The notes beneath the pieces are model-generated. The model was not told the DNA's origin, ran no database searches, and was given only the letters and a program-made list of their open reading frames with translations. Below, one piece after another: positions 33,670 to 40,872 of a stretch of 45,547 nt of DNA (position 1 is the stretch's first letter; the number at the start of each line of letters is the position of its first letter). Source of the DNA: Streptomyces sp. XM83C (GTDB lineage: Bacteria > Actinomycetota > Actinomycetes > Streptomycetales > Streptomycetaceae); contig NZ_JALLGL010000010.1 in the NCBI RefSeq assembly GCF_023072675.1, positions 1-45,547 of the forward strand, given 5' to 3'. Made by a program: the position numbers and the translations under genes.

Positions 33670-33705
33670 TCGTTACACTGGGACCACGAAACAGACAACA
33701 CTGTC
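33670..33705 (-). promoter_or_regulatory. Predicted promoter and operator of the second tetR
   Basis: On the minus strand TTGTCT (33698-33693) and TAACGA (33675-33670) are 17 bases apart, a good -35/-10 pair. The palindrome GACA-ACAC-TGTC at 33694-33705 covers the -35. The leader to ATG 33621 is short, with GAGG near the start codon. Repression by either TetR would explain the layout. Confidence 0.6.
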
Positions 33706-33889
33706 GGATATTTGCTGACCGGATTTCTGGCTTCCTCTGGCCTACCTGCCCGGAACTCGCCCAAAATGCGCCCAGCGCCCACAGGACGGCGGCGAACATA
33801 CCGGGACACCGGTATCCGCAAAGGCCCCTCACCCGGCCCCGCCGGCGACGCGCGTAACCGACTTCCCCACTGCCGCCCGCAGGCATCAC

Positions 33890-33957
33890 CGATGCCGTGA
33901 TCCGAGTTCCCCCCGACGCCGTGATGCGACTTCCCCGATGCCCTGATCGGACTTCCC
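33890..33957. repeat. Three imperfect 22-24-bp tandem repeats
   Basis: Units starting at 33890, 33914 and 33936 share the pattern CGA(T/C)GCC(G/C)TGAT..GA.TTCCC. A weaker relative ending ACTTCCCC lies just before. No function is evident; they sit in the non-coding boundary region. Confidence 0.55.
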
Positions 33958-34113
33958 CACCGCGGCGCGCCGACTTGCCGTGCGCGGCTTTACGGCTTCC
34001 CCGACGCCGCCTTCCGGTGTGCTTGCCTCGCCGCGCGGGCTTCCGGACGCATCGAATCGTCGAGGGAGCTTCCGGCGGCGCCCGGAAGGTCTCCGGAAGC
34101 CTCCGGAAACGAC

Positions 34114-34150
34114 GAAGTCCCACCCGGCTCCATGAGCTGGGTGGGACTTC
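34114..34150 (-). terminator. tRNA-Ala transcription terminator
   Basis: GAAGTCCCACCC at 34114-34125 pairs perfectly with GGGTGGGACTTC at 34139-34150. The inner GGCTC/GAGCT segment extends the stem with one mismatch. It starts eight bases past the tRNA 3' end, and T-rich bases follow on the minus strand. Confidence 0.85.
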
Positions 34151-34158
34151 TGCGTGCG

Positions 34159-34232
34159 TGGACCTGAGGGGATTTGAACCCCTGGCCCCCTCGATGCGAA
34201 CGAGGTGCGCTACCGGACTGCGCCACAGGCCC
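34159..34232 (-). tRNA. tRNA-Ala (anticodon CGC)
   Basis: The minus strand folds into a 74-nt cloverleaf. The acceptor arm GGGCCTG pairs with CAGGTCC (one G-T) and is followed by discriminator A. The D-arm carries GCGC..GCGC, and the anticodon arm CCTCG-TTCGCAT-CGAGG presents CGC. The T-arm reads CAGGGGTTCAAATCCCCTC-like. No CCA is encoded, as is usual in Streptomyces. Confidence 0.95.
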
Positions 34233-34293
34233 TTGCAACGAGTGAAACTTTAGCATCCCTGCGGGCGTGCTCAAAAATCCGTGTGAGGCAGGG

Positions 34294-35622
34294 TCACTCG
34301 TTGGCGGCGCGCGGCCGGTCCCCGTCCTCGTACTGGTCGAAGAGCGGGGTGCGGCCACGCTCCCGGGCCCGGCGGGCGGAGGCCGCGCGGCGGGCGTCGC
34401 TGCGGGCCGGGGACGCCGCCGCGTCGTCCGTGCCGGGCGCGGGCTCCTCCCCGGCGCCCTGGGCCGGGACGTGCGGCGCCGACTGCGCCGCCTGCTCCGC
34501 CCCGGCACCGGAGCCGGCCGCGTCCGGGACTGCGGTGCCGGAACGGGCCGGGTCGGGGGCGGCGGTGCTGGAGCGGGCCGAGCTCCACGCGTCGGGCGCC
34601 TCCAGGTCCACGTCCGCGGTCGCCCGGGGCGCGACCGGTGCCGTCACATACGTCGGCAGCGGCACGGGCACCGGCTCCCAGCTCTCCCCGTGTCCGGGGC
34701 GGCGCTGCCGCTCGCGCTGCTGGTCGACCCACTCGGCGTGGTCGGTCTGCTCCACGAGCGCCCGCCGGTCGGCGGCCAGCGCCGCAAGTTCGGGGTCGGT
34801 CTCCGGCACGGCGCCTTCGGCGGGCTCCTCGGGGTCGGCCCCTTCCCCGGCGTCCGAGGCACGGCCGCGCGGCCGGCGCTCCCGCAGCCGCTGCGCGGCG
34901 GCCTCGGCCCGGCGGCGGTCCATCTGGAAGGCGAACCGGCGGCGTTCCTGGCGGCGCAGATAGGCGATGTACGCGCTGAGCAGGACGGCGGGCACACCCG
35001 GCGCCCACAGGAAGGCCAGCCCGCCGACGGCGGCGACGATCGCGCCGAGCGTGAAGGCGAGGAAGAGGACGACGGTGGTGCGCCTGCGTCGCGCGAGGAC
35101 CTTGGAGCGCCGGGCGCGTGCCGCCGCGGTCTGCGCCGAGGACGCGCGCCGGGGCGCGGGCACCCGCTCGTGCTCCGGTCCGGTCGGTCCGGTCGGTCCT
35201 GAAGGTCCAGACGTTCCGGCCGCCGCGGCCACGGAGGCCGGCTCGCCCCGCTGCCCCTGCTCGGTGTGCGTCGTCCCGTGCTCGCCGTGTGCCTGCCCGG
35301 GCCCGGCGTGCTCGCGGACGCGGGGCGTCTGCGGTTCCGCTGTGCTGTCCGGGGGCGTGGCGAAGGACCGGACGTCCACCGAGTCGGTGACCGCGTCCGG
35401 TGCGTCGGCGTCGTACTCCCCCTCTTCGGCGGAGCGCGCCCGCAGGTCCTTGGCGTACCGGCGCTCCATGCCCGCTCGTCCGGACAGCAACCGGATGGCC
35501 GTGCTGAAGCGTTCCGTCGGACGGGCCTCGTTCAGCTCGTCCTGCCTACGGAGCCACATCGGCACCAAGTAGGCGGCCCAGGCCCCGACAATGACTGCGT
35601 AGATGAGGCCGCTGCTGCTCAC
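34294..35622 (-). CDS. sepX: Divisome membrane protein SepX / gephyrin receptor GlpR
   Basis: The 442-aa protein starts with a membrane helix (GLIYAVIVGAWAAYLVPMWL, residues 5-24). The conserved RRQDELNEARPTERFSTAIR and RLLSGRAGMERRYAKDL segments follow. There is a long disordered Pro/Thr/Gly/Glu region, and then two more hydrophobic segments at about 185-225. This is the layout of actinobacterial SepX, the homologue of corynebacterial GlpR that binds the gephyrin-like Glp. It works in hyphal septation with FtsZ. GTG 35622 starts it. The glp gene lies 2.2 kb upstream on the same strand, which fits a functional pair. Confidence 0.88.
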   Translation of the reverse strand: MSSSGLIYAVIVGAWAAYLVPMWLRRQDELNEARPTERFSTAIRLLSGRAGMERRYAKDLRARSAEEGEYDADAPDAVTDSVDVRSFATPPDSTAEPQTPRVREHAGPGQAHGEHGTTHTEQGQRGEPASVAAAAGTSGPSGPTGPTGPEHERVPAPRRASSAQTAAARARRSKVLARRRRTTVVLFLAFTLGAIVAAVGGLAFLWAPGVPAVLLSAYIAYLRRQERRRFAFQMDRRRAEAAAQRLRERRPRGRASDAGEGADPEEPAEGAVPETDPELAALAADRRALVEQTDHAEWVDQQRERQRRPGHGESWEPVPVPLPTYVTAPVAPRATADVDLEAPDAWSSARSSTAAPDPARSGTAVPDAAGSGAGAEQAAQSAPHVPAQGAGEEPAPGTDDAAASPARSDARRAASARRARERGRTPLFDQYEDGDRPRAANE

Positions 35623-35794
35623 ATCTCACACGGTAGAGGGGTTTGCGGGAGGCCATCCGCCAATTGGGCCGGTGTGTCGCACGATCTGGCTGATATTTCG
35701 AACCTTTTTTGTGATCGATGTGATCAACAGCCCACCCGTAGGTGAATTCCTTGCCTCTCAACCGGTCATCCGGCGATCAAATTCGAACGTTTAT

Positions 35795-36418
35795 TCAATT
35801 TCCGGGTCGGCCGGGATTCCCCGCGCTCTGCGACCGCGCCCGCCGCCAGCGGTTCAGCAGTCCGTCCGGCACTTCCTCCGCGGTCAGCGCGAACACGAGG
35901 TGGTCGCGCCAGGCGCCGTCGATGTGAAGATAGCGGGGCCGCAGCCCCTCCTCACGGAATCCGAGTTTCTCCACCACCCGGCGGCTGGGCCGGTTCTCCG
36001 GACGAATGCACACCTCAAGACGGTGCAGGCCGACGGTGCGGAAACAGTGGTCCACGGCGAGCGCCACGGACGTCGGCATCACGCCCCGGCCCGCCACCGC
36101 CTCGTCCACCCAGTAACCGATGTGCCCGGAACACATCGAACCCCAGGTGATTCCGGCGACGGTCAGTTGCCCGACCAGTTGCCCCCGGTACTCGATGACG
36201 AACGGCAGCATCCGGCCCGCGTTCGCCTCACGCTTCAAATGGCGCACCATCTGGCGGTAGGTCGGCCGGTGCACGATCGGGCCGCTGGGCGTGGGCGGCG
36301 GGATCGTCGCCTCCCACGGCCGCAGCCAGTCCCGGTTGCGCCGGTTCACCTCACGCCAGACCCGCTGGTCGCGCATCTTTATCGGCCGCAGGACGACATC
36401 ACCCTCGGCGAGCACCAC
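35795..36418 (-). CDS. RimJ/RimL-type GNAT acetyltransferase
   Basis: The 207-aa protein has the RimJ-like start VVLRPIKMRDQRVWREVNRRNRDWL, the acetyl-CoA loop region IGYWVDEAVAGRGVMPTSV and VVEKLGFREEGLRPRYLHIDG at the end. Such enzymes acetylate N-termini of ribosomal or other proteins. GTG 36418 is used; sequence similarity seems to continue upstream to a CTG-initiated NSATWP, so the true start may be earlier. It lies between sepX and mog on one strand. Confidence 0.88.
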   Translation of the reverse strand: MVLAEGDVVLRPIKMRDQRVWREVNRRNRDWLRPWEATIPPPTPSGPIVHRPTYRQMVRHLKREANAGRMLPFVIEYRGQLVGQLTVAGITWGSMCSGHIGYWVDEAVAGRGVMPTSVALAVDHCFRTVGLHRLEVCIRPENRPSRRVVEKLGFREEGLRPRYLHIDGAWRDHLVFALTAEEVPDGLLNRWRRARSQSAGNPGRPGN

Positions 36419-36435
36419 GGGCCAGGTCGCGCTGT

Positions 36436-36969
36436 TCAGCTCGCACCCCCACTGCCGGCGCCGGGTCTCGGGTGATCGCCGCCGCGGATCTGCTCGACGG
36501 CGTGCACCAACAGGGACTCCAGGACGGCCAGACCGTCCCGCACCCCGCCGCTCGAACCCGGCAGATTGACGATCAGCGTGCCCCCCGCGACCCCGGCGAG
36601 CCCCCGCGACAGGGCCGCCGTGGGCACCTTGCGGATGCCGTACGCCCGGATCGCCTCCGCGATGCCCGGCACCTCCCGGTCGATCACCGCGCGCGTGGCC
36701 TCCGGGGTGCGGTCGGTGGGCGAGATGCCGGTGCCTCCGGTGGTGACGACCACGTCGTACCCGGCGGCGACACCCTCCCGCAGCGCCTGCTCCACCGGGT
36801 CGCCGTCCGGCACGACCCGCGGACCGTCCACCGCGAACCCGAACCCCCGCAGGCCGTCGGCGACCAGCGGGCCGCCCTTGTCCTCGTAGACCCCGGCGGC
36901 GGCCCGGTTGGAGGCCGTCACGACCAGCGCCCGGTACGGCACGCCGCCGGCCTCGGCCCCGGCGCTCAT
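36436..36969 (-). CDS. mog: Molybdopterin adenylyltransferase-family protein (MogA/MoaB)
   Basis: The 177-aa protein has the MogA/MoaB fold: [21 protein letters not shown], the molybdopterin-binding [17 protein letters not shown] and the [16 protein letters not shown] end. It adenylylates molybdopterin before metal insertion. ATG 36969 overlaps the moaC stop by 4 bases, so the two are translationally coupled. With moaC and glp it forms a molybdenum-cofactor and division-linked group. Confidence 0.92.
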   Translation of the reverse strand: MSAGAEAGGVPYRALVVTASNRAAAGVYEDKGGPLVADGLRGFGFAVDGPRVVPDGDPVEQALREGVAAGYDVVVTTGGTGISPTDRTPEATRAVIDREVPGIAEAIRAYGIRKVPTAALSRGLAGVAGGTLIVNLPGSSGGVRDGLAVLESLLVHAVEQIRGGDHPRPGAGSGGAS

Positions 36970-37478
36970 GCCCGGCTCCAGTCGCCCGACTTGCCGCCTG
37001 TCTTCTCCTCCACCCGCACGTCCGTGATGACCGCTCCTTTGTCGACCGCCTTCACCATGTCGATCACGGTGAGCGCGGCGACCGAGACCGCGGTGAGGGC
37101 CTCCATCTCCACGCCCGTACGGTCCGTCGTCCTCACTGTGGCGGTGATCTCCACGGCGTCGTCCGCGACCGACAGGTCCAGTTTCACACCGGACAGGGCG
37201 AGGGGGTGGCACAGCGGGATCAGATCGGGGGTGCGTTTGGCGCCCATGATGCCCGCGATGCGTGCCGTGGCCAGGGCGTCCCCCTTGGGGACCCCCTCGC
37301 CGCGCAGCAGCTCCACCACACGCGGGGAGACGAGGACACGCCCGCTGGCGCGGGCCGTGCGCGCGGTGACGTCCTTCTCCGACACATCGACCATGCGGGC
37401 CGCGCCCGCCTCGTCGATGTGGGTCAGGCGGTCCTGCGCGGGGGTTCCGGGGGCGGTCCCCCGGGTGGGCTCAGTCAT
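36966..37478 (-). CDS. moaC: Cyclic pyranopterin monophosphate synthase
   Basis: The 170-aa protein carries the MoaC signatures [60 protein letters not shown] and [13 protein letters not shown]. It converts the MoaA product to cyclic pyranopterin monophosphate in molybdenum-cofactor synthesis. It overlaps mog by 4 bases at its 3' end. A 342-base gap with repeats separates it from glp upstream. Confidence 0.95.
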   Translation of the reverse strand: MTEPTRGTAPGTPAQDRLTHIDEAGAARMVDVSEKDVTARTARASGRVLVSPRVVELLRGEGVPKGDALATARIAGIMGAKRTPDLIPLCHPLALSGVKLDLSVADDAVEITATVRTTDRTGVEMEALTAVSVAALTVIDMVKAVDKGAVITDVRVEEKTGGKSGDWSRA

Positions 37479-37820
37479 GCTCGTACGGCGCTCCCGGTCC
37501 GGGCCCGGTGCGGTGCGGCGCGCGGGCCTGTTGTGCGCGACACGCTACCTCCCGGCCCGCGCCCGTGACCGCCTGGGACCCGGCGGGACGGTGTGCGCGG
37601 GGGCGGGGCGCGGCGTGGCGCGCCGCCACGCGCGCGCGTGATCGTTGTGCCGGGTGCCTGTGCTCGGTGGGGTTCTTGCGCGCCGCCACGCGCGCGTGGT
37701 CGTACGGGTGGACGCGTGTCGTCGGTACGGCGGCGCGGTCGGCGTGCGGCCGGTCCGAGGTCCTCGCACGGCCGGTCCCGTGTCGTCGTGGCCCGGGAGG
37801 GGGGCGGGCGGTCCCGTGGC
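37479..37820. other. Non-coding spacer between glp and moaC
   Basis: No supported gene lies here. GCGTGGCG-cgc-CGCCACGC at 37613-37631 is a perfect 8-bp hairpin. A 19-bp block, GCGCGCCGCCACGCGCGCG, occurs at 37618-37636 and again exactly 60 bases later at 37678-37696. The hairpin may end the galU-glp transcript, leaving moaC-mog to a promoter I cannot identify. Confidence 0.45.
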
Positions 37821-39143
37821 TCAGCCGAGCAGGACGACCTCGACCTCGGTGCCCGGTTCGACGGTCTCCACGTCCTCGGGGACGACGATCAGCGCGTTCG
37901 CCTGGGCCAGCGCGGCCACCAGGTGCGATCCGCTGCCGCCGACCGGGGAGATCGTGCCGTCGGAGTACGCGCCGCGCAGGAACTGGCGGCGGCCCTTGGG
38001 TGAGGTGAGCGCCCGGCCGGCGGTCAGCTTCGCCCTCGCCCGCGGCCGGTGCACGTCCTCCAGCCCCATCAGCGTGCGGATCGCGGGCCGTACGAACAGT
38101 TCGAAGGAGACGTACGACGACACCGGGTTGCCCGGCAGGGCGAGCAGCGGCGTGTGGTCGGGCCCGATGGAGCCGAAGCCCTGGGGCTTGCCCGGCTGCA
38201 TGGCGAGCTTGCGGAACTCCACGCCGCTGCCGGGCTCGTCCTCGTCGCCGGTGTGCGACAGGGCCTCCTTGACGACGTCGTACGCCCCGACGCTCACCCC
38301 GCCCGTGGTGACCATCAGGTCGGCGCGGACGAGCTGGTCCTCGATCGTGGCGCGCAGCGTCTCGGCGTCGTCGGCGACCGCGCCCACCCGGTAGGCGATG
38401 GCACCGGCGTCCCGGGCGGCGGCGGTCAGCGCGAAGCTGTTGGAGTCGTGGATCTGACCGGCGCGCAGTTCCTCACCGGGCGGGACGAGTTCGCTGCCGG
38501 TGGACAGCACGACCACGCGCGGGCGCGGGCGCACGCGTACCGTGCCGCGGCCGATCGCGGCGAGCAGGGCGATCTGCGGCGGGCCGAGCACGGTGCCCGC
38601 CTCCAGGGCGCGGTCACCGGCCTTCACGTCGCTGCCCTTGTCGCGCACATGCGCGCGTGCCTCGGCGGGCCGGTACACGCGGACCTGTCCGGCGGCGCCC
38701 TCCGGGGCGAGCGCGCGGGCGCGCATCCCGGTCACGGGGCCCTCGCCGAGTCCGCCGTCGGTCCACTCCACGGGCACGACGGTCTCGGCGCCGGGCGGCA
38801 GCGGGGCGCCGGTCATGATGCGCGCGGCCTGGCCGGGGCCGACCGTGAGCGGGTCGGCCTGGCCCGCAGCGACGTCCCCGACGACCTCCAGGACCGCCGG
38901 GAACTCCTCGCAGGCGCCCGCGACATCCGCGACCCGCACCGCGTATCCGTCCATCGAGCTGTTGTCGAACGGCGGGAGCGAGACCGGGACGGTGACGTCC
39001 TCCACCAGTACGCACCCTTGAGCGTCGAGCAGTTGCAGCTCGATGGGCTCCAGTGGGCGGACGGTGGCGAGGATGTCCTCCAGGTGCTCGTCCACCGACC
39101 ACAGACGGTCCTGGCCGGTGGTGCGGGGCGCGGTGCTGCTCAA
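37821..39143 (-). CDS. glp: Gephyrin-like molybdotransferase Glp (MoeA family)
   Basis: The 440-aa protein has MoeA domains in order: an N-terminal VDEHLEDILATVRPLEPIEL, PPFDNSSMDGYAVR, MTGAPLPPGAETVVPVEW, the molybdopterin fold VVVLSTGSELVPPGE and MVTTGGVSVGAYD, LPGNPVSSYVSFELF and a C-terminal barrel. MoeA inserts molybdate. In Corynebacterium the homologue Glp also acts in division with the receptor GlpR. The sepX/glpR gene nearby supports the second role. It lies five bases after galU and is probably co-transcribed. Confidence 0.92.
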   Translation of the reverse strand: MSSTAPRTTGQDRLWSVDEHLEDILATVRPLEPIELQLLDAQGCVLVEDVTVPVSLPPFDNSSMDGYAVRVADVAGACEEFPAVLEVVGDVAAGQADPLTVGPGQAARIMTGAPLPPGAETVVPVEWTDGGLGEGPVTGMRARALAPEGAAGQVRVYRPAEARAHVRDKGSDVKAGDRALEAGTVLGPPQIALLAAIGRGTVRVRPRPRVVVLSTGSELVPPGEELRAGQIHDSNSFALTAAARDAGAIAYRVGAVADDAETLRATIEDQLVRADLMVTTGGVSVGAYDVVKEALSHTGDEDEPGSGVEFRKLAMQPGKPQGFGSIGPDHTPLLALPGNPVSSYVSFELFVRPAIRTLMGLEDVHRPRARAKLTAGRALTSPKGRRQFLRGAYSDGTISPVGGSGSHLVAALAQANALIVVPEDVETVEPGTEVEVVLLG

Positions 39144-39148
39144 GGTGG

Positions 39149-40051
39149 CTACATCTCCTCGGTGACGTAACTGCGGAGCCAGGTCCGGAAGTCCGGGCCC
39201 AGATCCTCACGTTCGCACGCGAGTCGGACGATGGCACGCAGATAGTCGCCGCGGTCGCCGGTGTCGTAGCGGCGGCCCGTGAAGACGACGCCATGGACCG
39301 GCCCGCCGACCTTCTCGTCCTCGGCGAGCTGCTGGAGGGCGTCGGTGAGCTGGATCTCGCCGCCGCGGCCCGGCTCGGTCTGCCGCAGTATGTCGAAGAC
39401 GTGCGGGTCGAGGACGTAGCGGCCGATGATGGCGTAGTTCGACGGGGCGTCGGCCGCGTCGGGCTTCTCGACGAGCCCGCTCACCTTGACGACGTCGCTG
39501 TCCTCGGTCTGCTCCACGGCCGCGCAGCCGTAGAGGTGGATCTGCTCGGGGGCGACCTCCATGAGGGCGACGACGCTGCCGCCGTACTGCCCCTGGACCT
39601 CGATCATCCGCTGGAGCAGCGGGTCGCGCGGGTCGATGAGGTCGTCGCCGAGGAGAACGGCGAACGGCTCGTCACCCACGTGCGGGGCCGCGCACAGCAC
39701 GGCGTGGCCGAGACCCTTGGGGTCGCCCTGGCGCACATAGTGCATCGTGGCGAGGTCGCTGGATTCCTGCACCTTGGCCAGCCGCTCCGCGTCGCCCTTC
39801 TTCTCCAGGGCGGACTCGAGTTCGTAGTTGCGGTCGAAGTGGTCCTCGAGCGGGCGCTTGTTGCGGCCCGTGATCATGAGGACGTCGTCGAGGCCGGCGG
39901 ACACGGCCTCTTCGACCACGTACTGGATCGCCGGCTTGTCCACGACCGGCAGCATCTCCTTGGGCGTGGCCTTCGTGGCCGGCAGGAAGCGGGTGCCGAG
40001 CCCTGCTGCCGGGATGACAGCCTTGCTGATCCTGGGGGGCGACTGGGTCAT
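39149..40051 (-). CDS. galU: UTP-glucose-1-phosphate uridylyltransferase
   Basis: The 300-aa protein matches GalU: KAVIPAAGLGTRFLPATKATPKEMLPVVDKP for nucleotide binding, EEAVSAGLDDVLMITGR, VRQGDPKGLGHAVLCA, LLGDDLIDP and SGLVEKPDAADAPSNYAIIGRY. It makes UDP-glucose for cell-envelope polymers and glycosylation. ATG 40051 is supported by family length, and the open frame before it is not conserved. It is divergent from the 5-formyl-THF cyclo-ligase gene. Confidence 0.95.
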   Translation of the reverse strand: MTQSPPRISKAVIPAAGLGTRFLPATKATPKEMLPVVDKPAIQYVVEEAVSAGLDDVLMITGRNKRPLEDHFDRNYELESALEKKGDAERLAKVQESSDLATMHYVRQGDPKGLGHAVLCAAPHVGDEPFAVLLGDDLIDPRDPLLQRMIEVQGQYGGSVVALMEVAPEQIHLYGCAAVEQTEDSDVVKVSGLVEKPDAADAPSNYAIIGRYVLDPHVFDILRQTEPGRGGEIQLTDALQQLAEDEKVGGPVHGVVFTGRRYDTGDRGDYLRAIVRLACEREDLGPDFRTWLRSYVTEEM

Positions 40052-40145
40052 GCCCGCCACCTTATCCGGTGCCCAGGAAGGGTTTGTGCCCCTGCGGGAC
40101 CATGGACACTCATATGAGCACATGGAAGCGGTACGGGAGTCTGGA

Positions 40146-40763
40146 GTGAACGAAAAGGACGCGGCGGGCGGTTCCGGCAAGCGTGCGCTGCGGCGGGACT
40201 TCCTCGCCGCACGGCAGGCGCTGTCCGACGACGGCCTGCGGGAAGCCGCCGAGGCGCTGGCCCGGCGGGCGCTGGAGCTGCCCGAGCTGGCGAAGGCGCG
40301 CACGGTGGCCGCGTATGTCTCCGTGGGGAGTGAACCGGGCACCCTCGCGCTGCTGGACGCGTTGCGCGCGCGGGGCGTGCGCGTCCTGCTGCCCGCCCTG
40401 CTGCCCGACAACGACCTGGACTGGGGCGAGTTCACCGGCCCCGGCTCGCTCGTGCGCGTGCGGCACGGCGGGCGGATGGCGCTCATGGAGCCGGCCGGGG
40501 AGCGGCTGGGCCCCGATGCGGTGACCGGGGCGGACGTCGTGCTGCTGCCCGGGGTCGCCGTCGACGGGCGCGGCATGCGGCTGGGGCGCGGCGGCGGCTC
40601 GTACGACCGGGTGCTGGCCCGCCTGGACCGTGCGGGTGCGCGGCCCGCGCTGGTGGTGCTTTTGTACGACCGGGAGGTCGTCGCGCATCTGCCGGAGGAG
40701 CCGCACGACCGGCCGGTGCACGCGGTGGTGACGCCGTCGGGGGTGCGGCGCTTCGACCGATGA
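40146..40763 (+). CDS. 5-formyltetrahydrofolate cyclo-ligase
   Basis: The 205-aa protein has KRALRRDFLAARQAL with the conserved basic start, VAAYVSVGSEPGTL, LLPALLPDNDLDW and the ATP-binding LPGVAVDGRGMRLGRGGGSYDR. It converts 5-formyl-THF to 5,10-methenyl-THF. GTG 40146 has GGGAG six bases upstream; ATG 40122 in the same frame is possible. It ends at a strong bidirectional terminator. Confidence 0.92.
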   Translation: MNEKDAAGGSGKRALRRDFLAARQALSDDGLREAAEALARRALELPELAKARTVAAYVSVGSEPGTLALLDALRARGVRVLLPALLPDNDLDWGEFTGPGSLVRVRHGGRMALMEPAGERLGPDAVTGADVVLLPGVAVDGRGMRLGRGGGSYDRVLARLDRAGARPALVVLLYDREVVAHLPEEPHDRPVHAVVTPSGVRRFDR

Positions 40764-40804
40764 GGGCGGCGGAGGGCCGCTGAGGGCAACTGCGGACAAC
40801 GGAG

Positions 40805-40836
40805 AAGGGGCTCCACGCGTGCGCGTGGAGCCCCTT
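40805..40836. terminator. Bidirectional terminator with a 14-bp perfect stem
   Basis: AAGGGGCTCCACGC at 40805-40818 pairs perfectly with GCGTGGAGCCCCTT at 40823-40836 around GTGC. It lies between the convergent cyclo-ligase and acylase genes, with A/T at both stem bases, so it can serve both strands. Confidence 0.9.
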
Positions 40837-40872
40837 TCCGCTCATCCGCGGCCGTGGGCCGTCAGGTCCGGC

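Larger units (their letters stand above)
33622..34158. other. Boundary region between the cluster and the tRNA gene
   Basis: No supported gene lies in these 537 bases. They hold the tetR2 promoter, the tandem repeats at 33890-33957 and the tRNA terminator at 34114-34150. This is the switch from accessory to conserved genes. I find no integrase and no obvious copy of the tRNA 3' end, so I cannot call an attachment site. Confidence 0.5.

Noticed and set aside
35700..35790. Crp-like or other palindromic sites in the AT-richer sepX promoter region (TGATC repeats, two TTCGAAC)
   Set aside because: The half-sites do not match a consensus I can name at the right spacing, and low-GC promoter DNA gives such matches by chance.
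36419..36460. A separate start for the RimJ-like protein at CTG
   Set aside because: Sequence similarity suggests it, but I cannot confirm a CTG start without alignment, so the GTG is kept and the alternative noted.
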